Assembly: GCA_020725265.1 (NCBI GenBank)
Contig: DYFK01000002.1
Span: 124,001 to 188,000, forward strand
Direction: 5' to 3'
DNA from: Hydrogenophilus sp.
Lineage (GTDB): Bacteria; Pseudomonadota; Gammaproteobacteria; Burkholderiales; Thiobacillaceae
DNA: 64,000 nt
Under the pieces are notes generated by a model. That model saw only the letters and a program-made list of their open reading frames with translations, made no database searches and was not told the DNA's origin. A program made the translations under genes and the position numbers. Shown here in pieces: positions 19,894-31,766 of the stretch (position 1 is the stretch's first letter; each line of letters opens with the position of its first letter).

Positions 19894-21530
19894 CGCCACG
19901 CGCGGCCTCGCCCCCGGACCTGACCAGGACCGGCATCCTCATCGTCGAGGATTTCGAAGCCATGCGCGCCATCCTCCGCGACCTGCTGGCCCGCGCCGGC
20001 GCCAGCCGGATCACCTACGCCAACGATGCCGCCGGCGCGCTGACGCTGCTCGAACGTCATCGATTCGACGTCGTCCTGTGCGATCTGCATCTCGGCCACG
20101 GCAAGAACGGCCAGCAACTGCTGGAAGAGGCGCGCCACCGGCAACTGCTGGCGCCGCACACCGTCTGGCTGATGGTGAGCGCGGAAAAGACCGCCGACAT
20201 GGTCGCCGGCACCGTCGAATCCCGGCCCGACGACTACCTGATCAAACCGATCACGGAAACCCTGCTGTTTTCCCGCCTGAAACGCCAGATAGCGAAAAAA
20301 CGCGCGTTGGCGCCGATCGAACAGGCGATGCGCGATCGCGAATATCTGCGCGCGTTGCGCCTGGTCGAGGCCGAACTGGAACAGTCCAATCCGCATGCCT
20401 GGGATCTCAAGCGCCTGCAGGCCGATCTGGCCCTGCACGCCGGCGACTACCCGCGCGCGCACGCGATCTTCGAGGAAGCCCTGAATCTGCGCGACCTGCC
20501 CTGGGCGCATCTGGGCCTGGCCAAGATCCACTTCCACGAAGGCCATCTGGACGACGCCCGACGCGAACTGCGCAAGATCACCGACGGCAACCGCGCCTAC
20601 CTGGAGGCGCATGACTGGCTGGCACGCACCCTGGTCCGCCTGGGCGAACTCGACGCCGCCCAGGACGTGCTCCTGCGCGCGCTCGACACCTCGCCACACG
20701 CGCCCACGCGCCAGGCCGAACTCGGCGAAGTCGCCTGGCATCGTGGCGATCTGGAGACCGCCACGCGCGCATTCCAGCGCGCCGTGGACCTGGCGCGGGA
20801 TACCCCGTTGCGCGCGCCGATGCCTTATCTCTGGCTGGCGCGCGTCCAGCTCGCGCGTGGCGACGCCGACGCCGCGCAAGCCACGCTGACCACGCTGGCC
20901 AGGGACATGCGCGAGGATGCCGGCGCCAGTCTGCTCGCCCAGGCCATGCGCATTCCCATCCATCTGCGCGTCGGCGAGCGCGATCGCGCCCAGGCCCTGG
21001 CCGCGCGACTTGGCGCGGATTTGCGCGCCCGTGCCCGCGCGCTACCGGCCGAGGCGGTGTTCGATCTGGCCGGCCCTCTGTTCGAACTCGGCGACCCGGC
21101 CACCGCCGGCGCCCTGCTCGGCGGCGTCGTCGGCAACAACCACGAGCATCCGGAATATCTGGAGCGCGCGCAGGAACTCTTCGCCCGTGCCGGTCTGGCC
21201 GACGAAGGCCGCGAACTGCTCGCCGGCGCCGCCCGCGCCGCCACCGAAATCATGAACCAGGGCGTACGCCTGGCCCACGAAGGCCGCCTCGACGAAGCCA
21301 TCCAGCTCACCCGCAAGGCGCGCGAACAGATGCCCAACAACGCGCGCCTGTTGCTCAACCACGCCTATCTGCTGATCGCCTGGATGGAAAAACACGGCCG
21401 CGACCTCGATCTGGCGCTGGAAACGCGCGAATGCATCGAAACCGCCCGGCGCCTGAAACCCGAGGAAAAACGCGCCGGCGAACTGCTCACCCGGCTGGAA
21501 CTGGTCGGCAACGATCTGGAGCTGGCCTAG
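19890..21530 (+). CDS. REC-TPR response regulator (module 1)
   Basis: 546 residues from GTG 19890, overlapping the kinase stop. The N-terminal receiver has ILIVEDFEAMR, phospho-Asp in VVLCDLHLGHGKNGQQLLEE, and Lys in DYLIKPIT. The rest is a helical solenoid of tetratricopeptide-like repeats (for example LRALRLVEAELEQ, PWAHLGLAKIHF, GDLETATRAFQRAV), with a C-terminal QMPNNARLLLNHAYLLI segment. There is no DNA-binding domain, so output is likely by protein binding through the TPR solenoid. It is homologous along its length to the protein at 25702-27354. Target unknown. Confidence 0.85.
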   Translation: MTPRAASPPDLTRTGILIVEDFEAMRAILRDLLARAGASRITYANDAAGALTLLERHRFDVVLCDLHLGHGKNGQQLLEEARHRQLLAPHTVWLMVSAEKTADMVAGTVESRPDDYLIKPITETLLFSRLKRQIAKKRALAPIEQAMRDREYLRALRLVEAELEQSNPHAWDLKRLQADLALHAGDYPRAHAIFEEALNLRDLPWAHLGLAKIHFHEGHLDDARRELRKITDGNRAYLEAHDWLARTLVRLGELDAAQDVLLRALDTSPHAPTRQAELGEVAWHRGDLETATRAFQRAVDLARDTPLRAPMPYLWLARVQLARGDADAAQATLTTLARDMREDAGASLLAQAMRIPIHLRVGERDRAQALAARLGADLRARARALPAEAVFDLAGPLFELGDPATAGALLGGVVGNNHEHPEYLERAQELFARAGLADEGRELLAGAARAATEIMNQGVRLAHEGRLDEAIQLTRKAREQMPNNARLLLNHAYLLIAWMEKHGRDLDLALETRECIETARRLKPEEKRAGELLTRLELVGNDLELA

Positions 21531-21538
21531 GCCAGCTC
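21519..21538. terminator. Stop-codon palindrome between convergent REC-TPR and rdgB
   Basis: A perfect 20-base palindrome (GAGCTGGCCT joined to AGGCCAGCTC) contains the TAG stop of the REC-TPR gene and overlaps the TGA of rdgB. It can form a hairpin in both transcripts. No U-run follows, so intrinsic termination is uncertain. Confidence 0.5.
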
Positions 21539-22127
21539 AGGCCCCCGCCCGCAATTTCTCGGCCAGCGCGCGCAGCGCCTGGCCGCGATGGCTGATGGCG
21601 TTCTTCTCGTCCTCGCCCAGCTCGGCGCCGGTACGGCCGAATTCCGGCAGCAGGAAATACGGGTCGTAACCGAAACCGCCTTCGCCACGCGGGGTGTCGA
21701 TGATCTCGCCGCGCCAGATGCCCTCGGCGATCAGCGGCTGCGGGTCGTCGGGATAGGCGACGTGGACCATCACGCAGTAGTAATGCGCGCGCCGGTTGGT
21801 TTCGCCGCGCAGGGCTTCGATCAGTTTGCGGTTGTTTCGCTCGTCGGATTTCGGTTCGCCAGCGTAGCGGGCCGAGTAGACGCCGGGCGCGCCGTTGAGG
21901 GCCTCGACGCAGATGCCGGAATCGTCGGCGAGCGCGGGCAGGCCGGTGTGGGCGGCGGCGTGGCGGGCCTTGGCGATGCAGTTCTCGACGAAGGTGACAT
22001 GCGGTTCCGGACATTCCGGCACGCCGAACGCGGATTGCGGCACGGCCTCGATGCCCAGGGGTTGCAGGATGCGGCCGATCTCGCGCAGCTTGCCGGCGTT
22101 GTTGGAAGCGATGACGATCTTTTTCAT
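21537..22127 (-). CDS. rdgB: Non-canonical purine NTP pyrophosphatase (ITP/XTP), RdgB/HAM1
   Basis: 196 residues from ATG 22127 ([20 protein letters not shown], the family start; the frame continues 13 codons upstream without family resemblance). [20 protein letters not shown] and the C-terminal [10 protein letters not shown] signature are present. The enzyme hydrolyses ITP, dITP and XTP to keep them out of nucleic acids. Its ATG overlaps the rph stop (ATGA), giving an rph-rdgB pair. Confidence 0.96.
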   Translation of the reverse strand: MKKIVIASNNAGKLREIGRILQPLGIEAVPQSAFGVPECPEPHVTFVENCIAKARHAAAHTGLPALADDSGICVEALNGAPGVYSARYAGEPKSDERNNRKLIEALRGETNRRAHYYCVMVHVAYPDDPQPLIAEGIWRGEIIDTPRGEGGFGYDPYFLLPEFGRTGAELGEDEKNAISHRGQALRALAEKLRAGA

Positions 22128-22858
22128 GACGTGGTCTCCAGCGCGGCGCGCTGCGCCGCCATCCATTCACCGATACCGCGTTCGGCCAGGTCGAGCAGCG
22201 CGTTCAGTTCCGCGCGGCTGAACGGCGCGCCTTCGGCGGTACCCTGCACCTCGATCAGACCGCCTTGTCCGAGCATGACCACGTTCATGTCGGTATCGCA
22301 GGCGACATCCTCGGCGTAGTCGAGGTCCAGCACCGGCGTGCCCTGCCAGACGCCGACCGAAACGGCGGCGACCTGGTCGCGCAGGATGCTGGCCGGCAGC
22401 TTGCCCTGACGCACCAGCCAGTCGACGGCATCGGCGACCGCGACCCAGGCGCCGGTGATGCTGGCGGTGCGCGTGCCGCCATCGGCCTGGAGCACGTCGC
22501 AATCGACATGGATGGTGCGCTCGCCGAGCTTGTCGAGATCGACCGCCGCGCGCAGCGAGCGGCCGATCAGGCGCTGGATTTCCTGGGTGCGACCACTCTG
22601 CTTGCCGCGCGCGGCCTCGCGGTCGCCACGGGTATGGGTGGCACGCGGCAGCATGCCGTATTCGGCGGTCAGCCAGCCGGCTCCCGTGCCCCGGACATGG
22701 GGTGGCACCTTTTCCAGCACGCTGGCGGTGCACAGCACCTTGGTGTCGCCGCATTCCACCAGCACGCTGCCTTCGGCGTGCCGGGTGTAGCGGCGGGTCA
22801 GGCGGATCGGGCGCGGGCGCTCGGCCGGGCGTCCGGAAGGACGTTGCGGTTCCTGCAT
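22124..22858 (-). CDS. rph: Ribonuclease PH
   Basis: 244 residues. The family motifs [54 protein letters not shown] and [20 protein letters not shown] (split here only for length) are present. RNase PH trims tRNA 3' ends phosphorolytically. The N-terminus has an extra Pro/Arg-rich stretch of about 15 residues ([17 protein letters not shown]). It lies 23 bases downstream of the PP2C gene. Confidence 0.96.
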   Translation of the reverse strand: MQEPQRPSGRPAERPRPIRLTRRYTRHAEGSVLVECGDTKVLCTASVLEKVPPHVRGTGAGWLTAEYGMLPRATHTRGDREAARGKQSGRTQEIQRLIGRSLRAAVDLDKLGERTIHVDCDVLQADGGTRTASITGAWVAVADAVDWLVRQGKLPASILRDQVAAVSVGVWQGTPVLDLDYAEDVACDTDMNVVMLGQGGLIEVQGTAEGAPFSRAELNALLDLAERGIGEWMAAQRAALETTS

Positions 22859-22881
22859 GAGGGTTCCTTGTCGTTCAGGGT

Positions 22882-23796
22882 TCAGGTCTTGGTACCGTAT
22901 TTGGACAGCGCGGCACGGATTTCGGCGACGGCACGATCGATTTCGCTGTCGGTGCTCGCGGCGGCCTTGATTTCCTTGCTGCCCAGGCGCTTGAGTTGGG
23001 TGGTGAAGCCATCCAGGCCGAGATCCTCGCCGAGGATCAACTCCTCGCTGGTGAAGCGCTCCTCGCCGAAACGCATGGCGACCACCGATAGGTTGTCGCC
23101 ATACTGGCCGGCGCGGAATTCGGCGTGATCCATCATGTGCTTGACCGCGCGTTCGAGCGGGTAGGCGCGCAGCGTCGACAGCATCTCGTCCGGCGTCAGC
23201 TCCGGCCAGACGCCATCGGTGCACAGGAACAGCACGTCGCCATCCTGAAGCTTGACCGGCTGTTCCAGCTCGATGTCCGGCAGCATGAAGCCGCCGACCG
23301 AGTTGTACAGCCGGTTGCGGTCCGGATGCGTGGACATCTCGTCCTCGCTGATGACGCCATCGTCGAACAGTTGCTGCACGGCGGAATGATCACGGGTGCG
23401 GTAGAGCATCGCGCGCCGGCTGAAGTGGTACAGGCGCGAATCGCCGACGTGCGCCCAGCAGGCCATGCCGCGCTGAACCACGCAGGCGACGCAGGTGGTG
23501 CGCGGCGGGTCGGCCAGGCGCTTGCGCAGGGCGTAATCGTTGATCGCATCGTGCGCGGCGTAGATACCGTCGAGCAGGAAGGCACGCATGTCCGGCAGGG
23601 TCGGCTGGGCGCGCTCCTTGAACAGCTGGCTCAAGGTCTGGACGGTCAGTTGCGAGGCGACCTCGCCCTGGCTGTGCCCGCCCATGCCGTCGGCCAGCAC
23701 CATCAGCAGCGAATCCGACGTGTAGGCATAGGCGACCCGGTCCTCGTTGCTGGCCCGGCCACCGCGACGGCTGGCCTGATAGACGACGTATTTCAT
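22882..23796 (-). CDS. PP2C-family Ser/Thr protein phosphatase
   Basis: 304 residues. PP2C motifs are complete: NED at 17-19 (after GGRAS), [12 protein letters not shown] at 35-46, [27 protein letters not shown] and GDNLSVVAM, giving the metal-binding Asp residues. The C-terminal 60 residues form a charged tail. The enzyme should reverse the action of the kinase encoded 2 bases upstream. The PP2C/kinase pair next to rph is a recurring arrangement in betaproteobacteria; the physiological substrates are unknown. Confidence 0.93.
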   Translation of the reverse strand: MKYVVYQASRRGGRASNEDRVAYAYTSDSLLMVLADGMGGHSQGEVASQLTVQTLSQLFKERAQPTLPDMRAFLLDGIYAAHDAINDYALRKRLADPPRTTCVACVVQRGMACWAHVGDSRLYHFSRRAMLYRTRDHSAVQQLFDDGVISEDEMSTHPDRNRLYNSVGGFMLPDIELEQPVKLQDGDVLFLCTDGVWPELTPDEMLSTLRAYPLERAVKHMMDHAEFRAGQYGDNLSVVAMRFGEERFTSEELILGEDLGLDGFTTQLKRLGSKEIKAAASTDSEIDRAVAEIRAALSKYGTKT

Positions 23797-23798
23797 GG

Positions 23799-24734
23799 CT
23801 AGCGGGTCAGCCTTTCCCGGATCAAGGCGAACAATGTCGGTTTTTGCGCGCGCGCCGCCTGGGCCATGCCGATCAGGCGCTTCTGCACCGAAAACACGCT
23901 TTGCGGCCGTTCGGTGTAGTTGAGCCGGAGCATGGTGTCGATCAACTCCAGCAACTCCCGCGAATACAACCCGGCGAACGCCTTGCCGGCGGGCATCAGC
24001 TTGTCCTTCTCCAGGCGCTCGTTGGAAGGCTGCGGCGGACTCTTGGCGATGCAGGCGTAAAGCGTCGCGCCGACACTGTAGATGTCGGTCCACGGCCCCA
24101 GCCGCTCGCGCTGGTTGTATTGCTCTGGCGCCGCGAAACCCGGGGTGTACATGGGCGAGGCCGCCGACAGGTCATGGGTCAGCGCGTGCCGGGCCGCGCC
24201 GAAGTCGATCAGCACCGGCGAACCGTCGGCGCGGATGTAGATGTTGGACGGCTTGATGTCCAAGTGCAGGATCTTGTGGGCATGCACCTCGCGCAGGCCG
24301 TTCAGCAACTGGATGAAGACGCCGCGCAGGAAGGATTCGCGCATCGGCTCCTCGATCGAGGCGATGTGACGTTGCAGGGTCTTGCCCTGCTCATATTTCA
24401 TGACCATGTAGACGGTATCGTTGGCGCGGAAGAAATTGAGCACGCGCACGACATTCGGATGACGGATGCCGGCGAGCGCGCGGCCTTCCTCGAAGAAACA
24501 CTTCATGCCGTAGCGGAACGAAGCTTCCTTGTCCTCGGAAAGCGGCTGCACGGTCCCCTGTTCGCCACGCTTGACGACGCCGCCGGGCAGATATTCCTTG
24601 ATGGCGACCGGCTGTCCGGCCTTGTCGAACGCCAGATAAACCAGCGAAAAACCGCCACCGCCGATGCGACGATCAATGATGTACTCGCCCAGGTGGTAAC
24701 CCTGGCCGAGTGCTTCCGTCAATTGAGCGGCCAT
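23799..24734 (-). CDS. Hanks-type Ser/Thr protein kinase, soluble, non-RD
   Basis: 311 residues. Glycine loop IGGGGFSLVYLA (24-35), catalytic Lys46 in AIKEYLP, catalytic loop HLDIKPSN (157-164, Leu instead of Arg before Asp159, hence non-RD), and DFG (177-179) followed by an activation segment ending GFAAPEQYN. The C-lobe is complete. No membrane helix or extracellular PASTA domain is present, so it is a cytoplasmic kinase. It begins divergently from yicC with the yicC promoter overlapping its start. Activation-loop phosphorylation is less likely to be required in a non-RD kinase. Confidence 0.93.
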   Translation of the reverse strand: MAAQLTEALGQGYHLGEYIIDRRIGGGGFSLVYLAFDKAGQPVAIKEYLPGGVVKRGEQGTVQPLSEDKEASFRYGMKCFFEEGRALAGIRHPNVVRVLNFFRANDTVYMVMKYEQGKTLQRHIASIEEPMRESFLRGVFIQLLNGLREVHAHKILHLDIKPSNIYIRADGSPVLIDFGAARHALTHDLSAASPMYTPGFAAPEQYNQRERLGPWTDIYSVGATLYACIAKSPPQPSNERLEKDKLMPAGKAFAGLYSRELLELIDTMLRLNYTERPQSVFSVQKRLIGMAQAARAQKPTLFALIRERLTR

Positions 24735-24752
24735 GAAACGGCGAGGTAAGAT
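24723..24752 (+). promoter_or_regulatory. Promoter for yicC and downstream module 2
   Basis: TTGAGC (24723-24728), an 18-base spacer and TAAGAT (24747-24752) lie 39 bases before the yicC GTG. The -35 overlaps the divergent kinase's start region. Confidence 0.5.
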
Positions 24753-24790
24753 GCGGCGCTTGCAATCATCGGCGAAGGATAACCAAGATC

Positions 24791-25699
24791 GTGGCCGCGA
24801 TGAAGAAACCCCAGAAAGAATCCCGCCCGGAGGCCTTGCGGAGCATGACCGGCTACGCGACCGAAACCGCCGAATCGACGGCCGGAAATCTGTCGCTGGA
24901 GCTGCGCGCGGTCAATTCCCGTTTTCTCGATCTGTCCTTCCGCATGGGCGAGGATTTCCGCGCCCTGGAACCGACCCTGCGCGAGCGCATCGGCGCCAGC
25001 GTCAAACGCGGGAAACTGGAATGTCGGGTCAATTTTTCAGCGCGCGAGGACTGCGCGCTGCCGGACACGCTCAACGATGAATTGCTGACGCGCATCCAGG
25101 CCTTGAGCAAGGCCGCCATGGCCGCGTTCCCGCAAGCGCGAGGACTGTCGGTGGCGGAGATCCTGCGCTGGCCGGGCATGCTCGGCGACAACACCCCGGA
25201 TCCGGAAGTCCTGCATGTCACCGCCTTGCGTCTGCTCGACGCCGCGCTGGTCCAGTTCAACGCCAGTCGCGCGCGCGAGGGCGAAAAGCTGAAGGCCATC
25301 ATCGCCGAACGCCTCGCGGCCATGCGTGAACACGTCGAGCGCATCCGGCCGCGCACCCCGGAAATCGTCGCCGCCTACCGCGAAAAGCTGAACAAGCGCC
25401 TGGAAGAACTGCTGTCTTCCCCGGACCGCGAGCGCATCCATCAGGAAGTCGCCCTGTTCGCGCAGAAAATCGACGTCGACGAGGAGCTCGACCGCCTGCT
25501 CACGCATCTGGACGAGGTCGCCCGGGTACTCGATGCCGGCGGCGCCGCCGGCAAGCGCCTGGATTTCCTGATGCAGGAACTCAATCGCGAGGCCAACACG
25601 CTGGGATCGAAATCCGCCTCCCTGGAACTGACGCAAACCTCGGTGGAACTGAAAGTGCTGATCGAACAGATGCGCGAACAGATCCAGAACATCGAATAA
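24791..25699 (+). CDS. YicC family endoribonuclease
   Basis: 302 residues from GTG 24791; ATG 24800 is an alternative. The family marks SMTGYATETAES, ELRAVNSRFLDLSFRM and the C-terminal GKRLDFLMQELNREANTLGS are present. YicC proteins are RNases implicated in RNA decay in E. coli and Bacillus. The stop is 2 bases from the REC-TPR gene start. In many proteobacteria yicC precedes gmk directly; here the second kinase/REC-TPR module separates them. Confidence 0.95.
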   Translation: MAAMKKPQKESRPEALRSMTGYATETAESTAGNLSLELRAVNSRFLDLSFRMGEDFRALEPTLRERIGASVKRGKLECRVNFSAREDCALPDTLNDELLTRIQALSKAAMAAFPQARGLSVAEILRWPGMLGDNTPDPEVLHVTALRLLDAALVQFNASRAREGEKLKAIIAERLAAMREHVERIRPRTPEIVAAYREKLNKRLEELLSSPDRERIHQEVALFAQKIDVDEELDRLLTHLDEVARVLDAGGAAGKRLDFLMQELNREANTLGSKSASLELTQTSVELKVLIEQMREQIQNIE

Positions 25700-25701
25700 G
25701 C

Positions 25702-27354
25702 ATGGCCGCCAGCGCCTCTTTCGACATCGATTACAGCGACAAGACCGTACTGGTGGTCGACGACCACCCGGGCATGCGCAGTTCCATCCGCATCACGCTG
25801 TCCAATTTCGGCGTGGTCAAGACCGACATGGCGCAGTCCGCGATCGAGGCGGTACGCCGGATCAAGCAACGCGACTACGACATCATCATCTGCGATTACA
25901 ACCTGGGCGATGGCCGCGACGGCCAGCAACTGCTCGAGGAATTGCGGCACAGCCGGGCGATCAGCCTGGCCACGGTATTTCTGATGGTGACCGCCGAACG
26001 GACCTACGAGAAGGTGATGTCGGCCGCCGAACTGGCGCCAGATGATTACCTGGTCAAGCCGTTCACGGCCGATACCCTGCACCTGCGGCTCAACCAGGTC
26101 ATGAAGCGCAAGGCGGCGTTCGCGCGGGTCTACCACCTGATGGAGGAAAACGCCTTCGACGAGGCCATCCTGCAATGCGACGAGATCATCCGCGAGCATC
26201 CCAACTACACCATTGACGCCTTGCGCCTGAAAGCGGAACTGCTGACCGTAGAACACCGCGCCGACGAAGCCCAGGCCATCTACGAGCAGGTGATCGCGAT
26301 GCGCGCCGTGCCCTGGGCGCGCATGGGTCTGGCCAAGACCCTGCACATGCAGACACGCGACCAGGAAGCCGAGAGCCTGCTCGAGGATCTGGTCGAACAG
26401 TCGCCCGACTATCTGGCCGCCTACGATCTGCTCAGCCAGATCCAGCAAGCCGTCAACAAGGAAAAGGAAGCCCAGGCCACCCTGGAAAAGGCGGTGGCGC
26501 GTTCACCCAACGCGATCCTGCGCCAACAGGCGGTCGGCCGGCTGGCCTATGACAACGGCGACCTGGAAACCGCGGAAAAGGCACTCACCGCCGCCGTCCA
26601 GCGTGGCCGCAACTCGATCCTGCGCAACCCGGCCGATCACGCCGATCTCGCCCGCTTCCAGATGGAACGCGGCAAACTGAAGGAAGCCGGCGGCACGATC
26701 AAGGATCTGCGCGAATCCTATGCCGACCAGCCGGTCGCGCATGTCGCCGCCGCCACCATGGAAAGCCTGCTGCATACCCGCACCGGCAACACCGAAGCCT
26801 CGAAAAAGGCCCTGGATCACGCGACCCGCCTGATGCGGGAACACGGCATCGAACCGGATCGGGCCATGAGCCTGAATCTGGCCGAGGCCTGTCTGGCCAA
26901 TGGCGACCTGGAGTCGGCCCAGCGCCTGGCCGGTGAACTGGTCCGCGACAACCATGAAAACAGCCGTCTGCAGGACAAGGTCCGCAAGCTCTACAACCAG
27001 TTCGGTCATGCCGACACGGCCGAGACCCTGATCGCCGAAAGCACCCAGGTCGCCATTTCTCTGAACAACCAGGCGGTGCGCATGGCCAGGGCCGGCGACC
27101 TGCCTGGCGCGGTGGCGCTGCTTGGTGATGCCGCCGAACGCATGCCCAACAATGTCGCCATCCAGTTGAATGCCGCCCACGCGCTGATCACCCTGATGTC
27201 CGCCAAGGGCTGGGACGAGGCCCGCGCCGGCACGGTCGGCGCCTACCTGGAGCGGGTCCGCAAAATCGAACCCAGAAGCCCCAAGTACCTGAAAACCCAG
27301 GAAATGTTCCAGGATCTTGGCCGTCGTTACGGCATTCGCATCGGGAGACGCTGA
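25702..27354 (+). CDS. REC-TPR response regulator (module 2)
   Basis: 550 residues. The receiver has VLVVDDHPGMRSSI, phospho-Asp in IIICDYNLGDGRDGQQLLEE and Lys in DYLVKPFT. It is followed by a TPR-type solenoid (GLAKTLHMQTRDQEAESLLE, LSQIQQAVNKEKEAQATLEK, GDLETAEKALTAAV) and a RMPNNVAIQLNAAHALITL segment near the C-terminus. Positions of the conserved pieces match the protein at 19890-21530, so the two are paralogues. No DNA-binding domain exists. It begins 2 bases after yicC and its stop is 1 base before the kinase start. Confidence 0.86.
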   Translation: MAASASFDIDYSDKTVLVVDDHPGMRSSIRITLSNFGVVKTDMAQSAIEAVRRIKQRDYDIIICDYNLGDGRDGQQLLEELRHSRAISLATVFLMVTAERTYEKVMSAAELAPDDYLVKPFTADTLHLRLNQVMKRKAAFARVYHLMEENAFDEAILQCDEIIREHPNYTIDALRLKAELLTVEHRADEAQAIYEQVIAMRAVPWARMGLAKTLHMQTRDQEAESLLEDLVEQSPDYLAAYDLLSQIQQAVNKEKEAQATLEKAVARSPNAILRQQAVGRLAYDNGDLETAEKALTAAVQRGRNSILRNPADHADLARFQMERGKLKEAGGTIKDLRESYADQPVAHVAAATMESLLHTRTGNTEASKKALDHATRLMREHGIEPDRAMSLNLAEACLANGDLESAQRLAGELVRDNHENSRLQDKVRKLYNQFGHADTAETLIAESTQVAISLNNQAVRMARAGDLPGAVALLGDAAERMPNNVAIQLNAAHALITLMSAKGWDEARAGTVGAYLERVRKIEPRSPKYLKTQEMFQDLGRRYGIRIGRR

Positions 27355-27355
27355 C

Positions 27356-28678
<1,323 letters not shown>

Positions 28679-28685
<7 letters not shown>

Positions 28686-28996
28686 AAATGGCAGACGTAG
28701 TGGTAGGCCTCGCCCGGCGCCACCTCGATGTCGAAGCTGGAATCACCGGGTACTTCGAAACGCTCGCCGGGACCGTACTCGCGCCAGGACTGTTCGCCCT
28801 TCTGGCGCACCCGGCAACGCCCTTCCACGGTTTCCATGATCTCCGGCGCGCCGGTGTTGAAGGTCAGTGTCGCCGGCAGGATGACGCCGACACTCTTGCG
28901 CGTGCCATCGGGAAATTCGACGGTGTGGGAAACGCATTTGCCATCGAAATAGACATTGGCTTTCTTCAGTACGGAAACTTGGTCGAAACGGGACAT
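28679..28996 (-). CDS. ppnP: Pyrimidine/purine nucleoside phosphorylase PpnP
   Basis: 105 residues. A single small cupin-like barrel with [40 protein letters not shown] and [16 protein letters not shown] identifies the PpnP (former DUF1255) family, which phosphorolyses several nucleosides. ATG 28996 is the family start; the frame extends upstream without homology. It lies 2 bases after the DUF2788 gene on the same strand. Confidence 0.93.
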
Positions 28997-28998
28997 GG

Positions 28999-29220
28999 TC
29001 AGATTTTCCAGAGGGTCTGAATGACGATTTTGGCGACGAAACCGACCATGCCCAGCGCCAGCACCAGAAACAGGGCGAAGGTTCCGGTCTTGCCGGCTTT
29101 CGAGCGGTAGGCGAGATTGCCAATGATGAACAACATGAACAGGATCAGGGCGGCGATGCCGAACGTCGCGCCGAACTCGGCGACTTCGCTTTCGCTGTAG
29201 CCGAACAACGTACCTTGCAT
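28999..29220 (-). CDS. DUF2788 small membrane protein
   Basis: 73 residues with two membrane helices ([19 protein letters not shown] and [20 protein letters not shown]) joined by a basic loop with RSKAGKTG. Its N-terminus is [12 protein letters not shown]. This matches DUF2788, found mainly in betaproteobacteria and of unknown function. It is immediately upstream of ppnP and probably co-transcribed. Confidence 0.85.
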   Translation of the reverse strand: MQGTLFGYSESEVAEFGATFGIAALILFMLFIIGNLAYRSKAGKTGTFALFLVLALGMVGFVAKIVIQTLWKI

Positions 29221-29304
29221 GCCTCATCCCCCACGCCGATGCCTGACGAGCCGACGGCCAATGGACAGGTCAGTCGGCGGACTGGTGGCGAATACTGCCA
29301 GAAA

Positions 29305-29349
29305 GCGCGCGGGATTCGTCCCTGATGGTTATACCAATCGCCCGCGCGC
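29305..29349 (-). terminator. Long stem-loop after argG
   Basis: GCGCGCGGG (29305-29313) pairs perfectly with CCCGCGCGC (29341-29349), directly after the argG stop. The 27-base loop contains a weaker inner stem. Only a short T run follows on the minus strand, so it may act as a terminator or a 3' end stabiliser. Confidence 0.45.
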
Positions 29350-30579
<1,230 letters not shown>

Positions 30580-30612
30580 GATGAATCGCCGGAAAAACGG
30601 AGTTACGGGGAA

Positions 30613-30840
30613 TCAGTGGGTCTTGCCGTCCACGGCGACCACCTCGCCGGGAAAATCGCCGACGCGCAGGACGCGCACGTCGGTCTGGCGGGACGCGTGT
30701 TCGATCTCGATGCCGACCACGCGGCCATCCTCGCTCAGGTTGAGCACGATGCCGGCGTGCGCCTCCCAGGCATGGCTCGGGTTTTCCGGAGACAGCTCGA
30801 TATAAAGGGAGTCGCTGTCCTTGAAGTACGCGATGTTCAC
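30613..30840 (-). CDS. DUF2283 small protein
   Basis: 75 residues from GTG 30840, overlapping the argF stop (GTGA). The sequence VNIAYFKDSDSLYIELSPEN followed by NLSEDGRVVGIEIEHASRQT is the DUF2283 pattern, a small beta fold of unknown function often seen near toxin-antitoxin or metabolic genes. Its coupling between argF and argG suggests joint expression with arginine synthesis; no role is known. Confidence 0.78.
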   Translation of the reverse strand: MNIAYFKDSDSLYIELSPENPSHAWEAHAGIVLNLSEDGRVVGIEIEHASRQTDVRVLRVGDFPGEVVAVDGKTH

Positions 30841-31763
30841 GTATTCACCCGCCCGAGCAGGAGGTATTCCATCAGCGCCTTCTGGGTATGCAGGCGGTTC
30901 TCGGCCTCGTCCCAGACCACCGATTGTGGCCCGTCGATGACGTCGGCGTCGACTTCCTCGCCCCGGTGCGCCGGCAGGCAATGCATGAACAGCGCATCGG
31001 CATCGGCCACGCGCATCATGTCGGCGTCGACGCGCCAATCGGCGAACGCCTTCCGGCGTTCGTCGTTCTCGGCTTCGAAGCCCATGCTGGTCCAGACATC
31101 GGTGGTCACCAGATCGGCGCCCCGGCAGGCCTGCATCGGATCGTCAAAGGACTCGAAGTGCTCGGTTCCGAACAAGCCGGCGCGCTCCGGCTCCACTTCG
31201 TAGCCCGGGGGCGTGGAGACATGGACGTTGAAATCGAGAATCTCGGCGGCCTGCAACCAGGTATTGCACATATTGTTGGAATCGCCGATCCAGGCCACGG
31301 TCTTGCCCTGGATCGGTCCACGTCGTTCGATGTACGTGAAGATGTCGGCCAGGATCTGGCAGGGGTGATATTCGTTGGTCAGGCCATTGATCACGGGTAC
31401 GCGCGAGTGCGCGGCGAAGCGCTCGATGATTTCCTGCTCGAAGGTGCGGATCATGACCACGTCGACCATGCGCGAGATGACCTCGGCGGCGTCCTCCACC
31501 GGCTCACCACGACCGAGCTGGGTGTCGCGCGTGTTCAGATAGATGGCCGCGCCACCCAACTGATGCATGCCGGCCTCGAACGACAACCGGGTGCGGGTCG
31601 AGCTTTTCTCGAAGATCATCGCCAACGTCCGGTCGGCCAACGGATGGTAAGGCTCGTAGCGCTTGAACCGTTCCTTGATCAGCCGCGCGCGAACGAACAG
31701 ATGTTCGAGCTCATCCCGCGACAAATCCTTGAATTGCAGGAAATGCTTGAGCGCGCCCATCAT
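30837..31763 (-). CDS. argF: Ornithine carbamoyltransferase
   Basis: 308 residues. The carbamoyl phosphate-binding SSTRTR (54-59), and the ornithine-binding MHCLPAHRGEEVDADV near the C-terminus identify it as OTCase. It makes citrulline from ornithine. Either of the first two Met codons may start it. It lies 3 bases after argD. Confidence 0.97.
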   Translation of the reverse strand: MMGALKHFLQFKDLSRDELEHLFVRARLIKERFKRYEPYHPLADRTLAMIFEKSSTRTRLSFEAGMHQLGGAAIYLNTRDTQLGRGEPVEDAAEVISRMVDVVMIRTFEQEIIERFAAHSRVPVINGLTNEYHPCQILADIFTYIERRGPIQGKTVAWIGDSNNMCNTWLQAAEILDFNVHVSTPPGYEVEPERAGLFGTEHFESFDDPMQACRGADLVTTDVWTSMGFEAENDERRKAFADWRVDADMMRVADADALFMHCLPAHRGEEVDADVIDGPQSVVWDEAENRLHTQKALMEYLLLGRVNT

Positions 31764-31766
31764 GTC

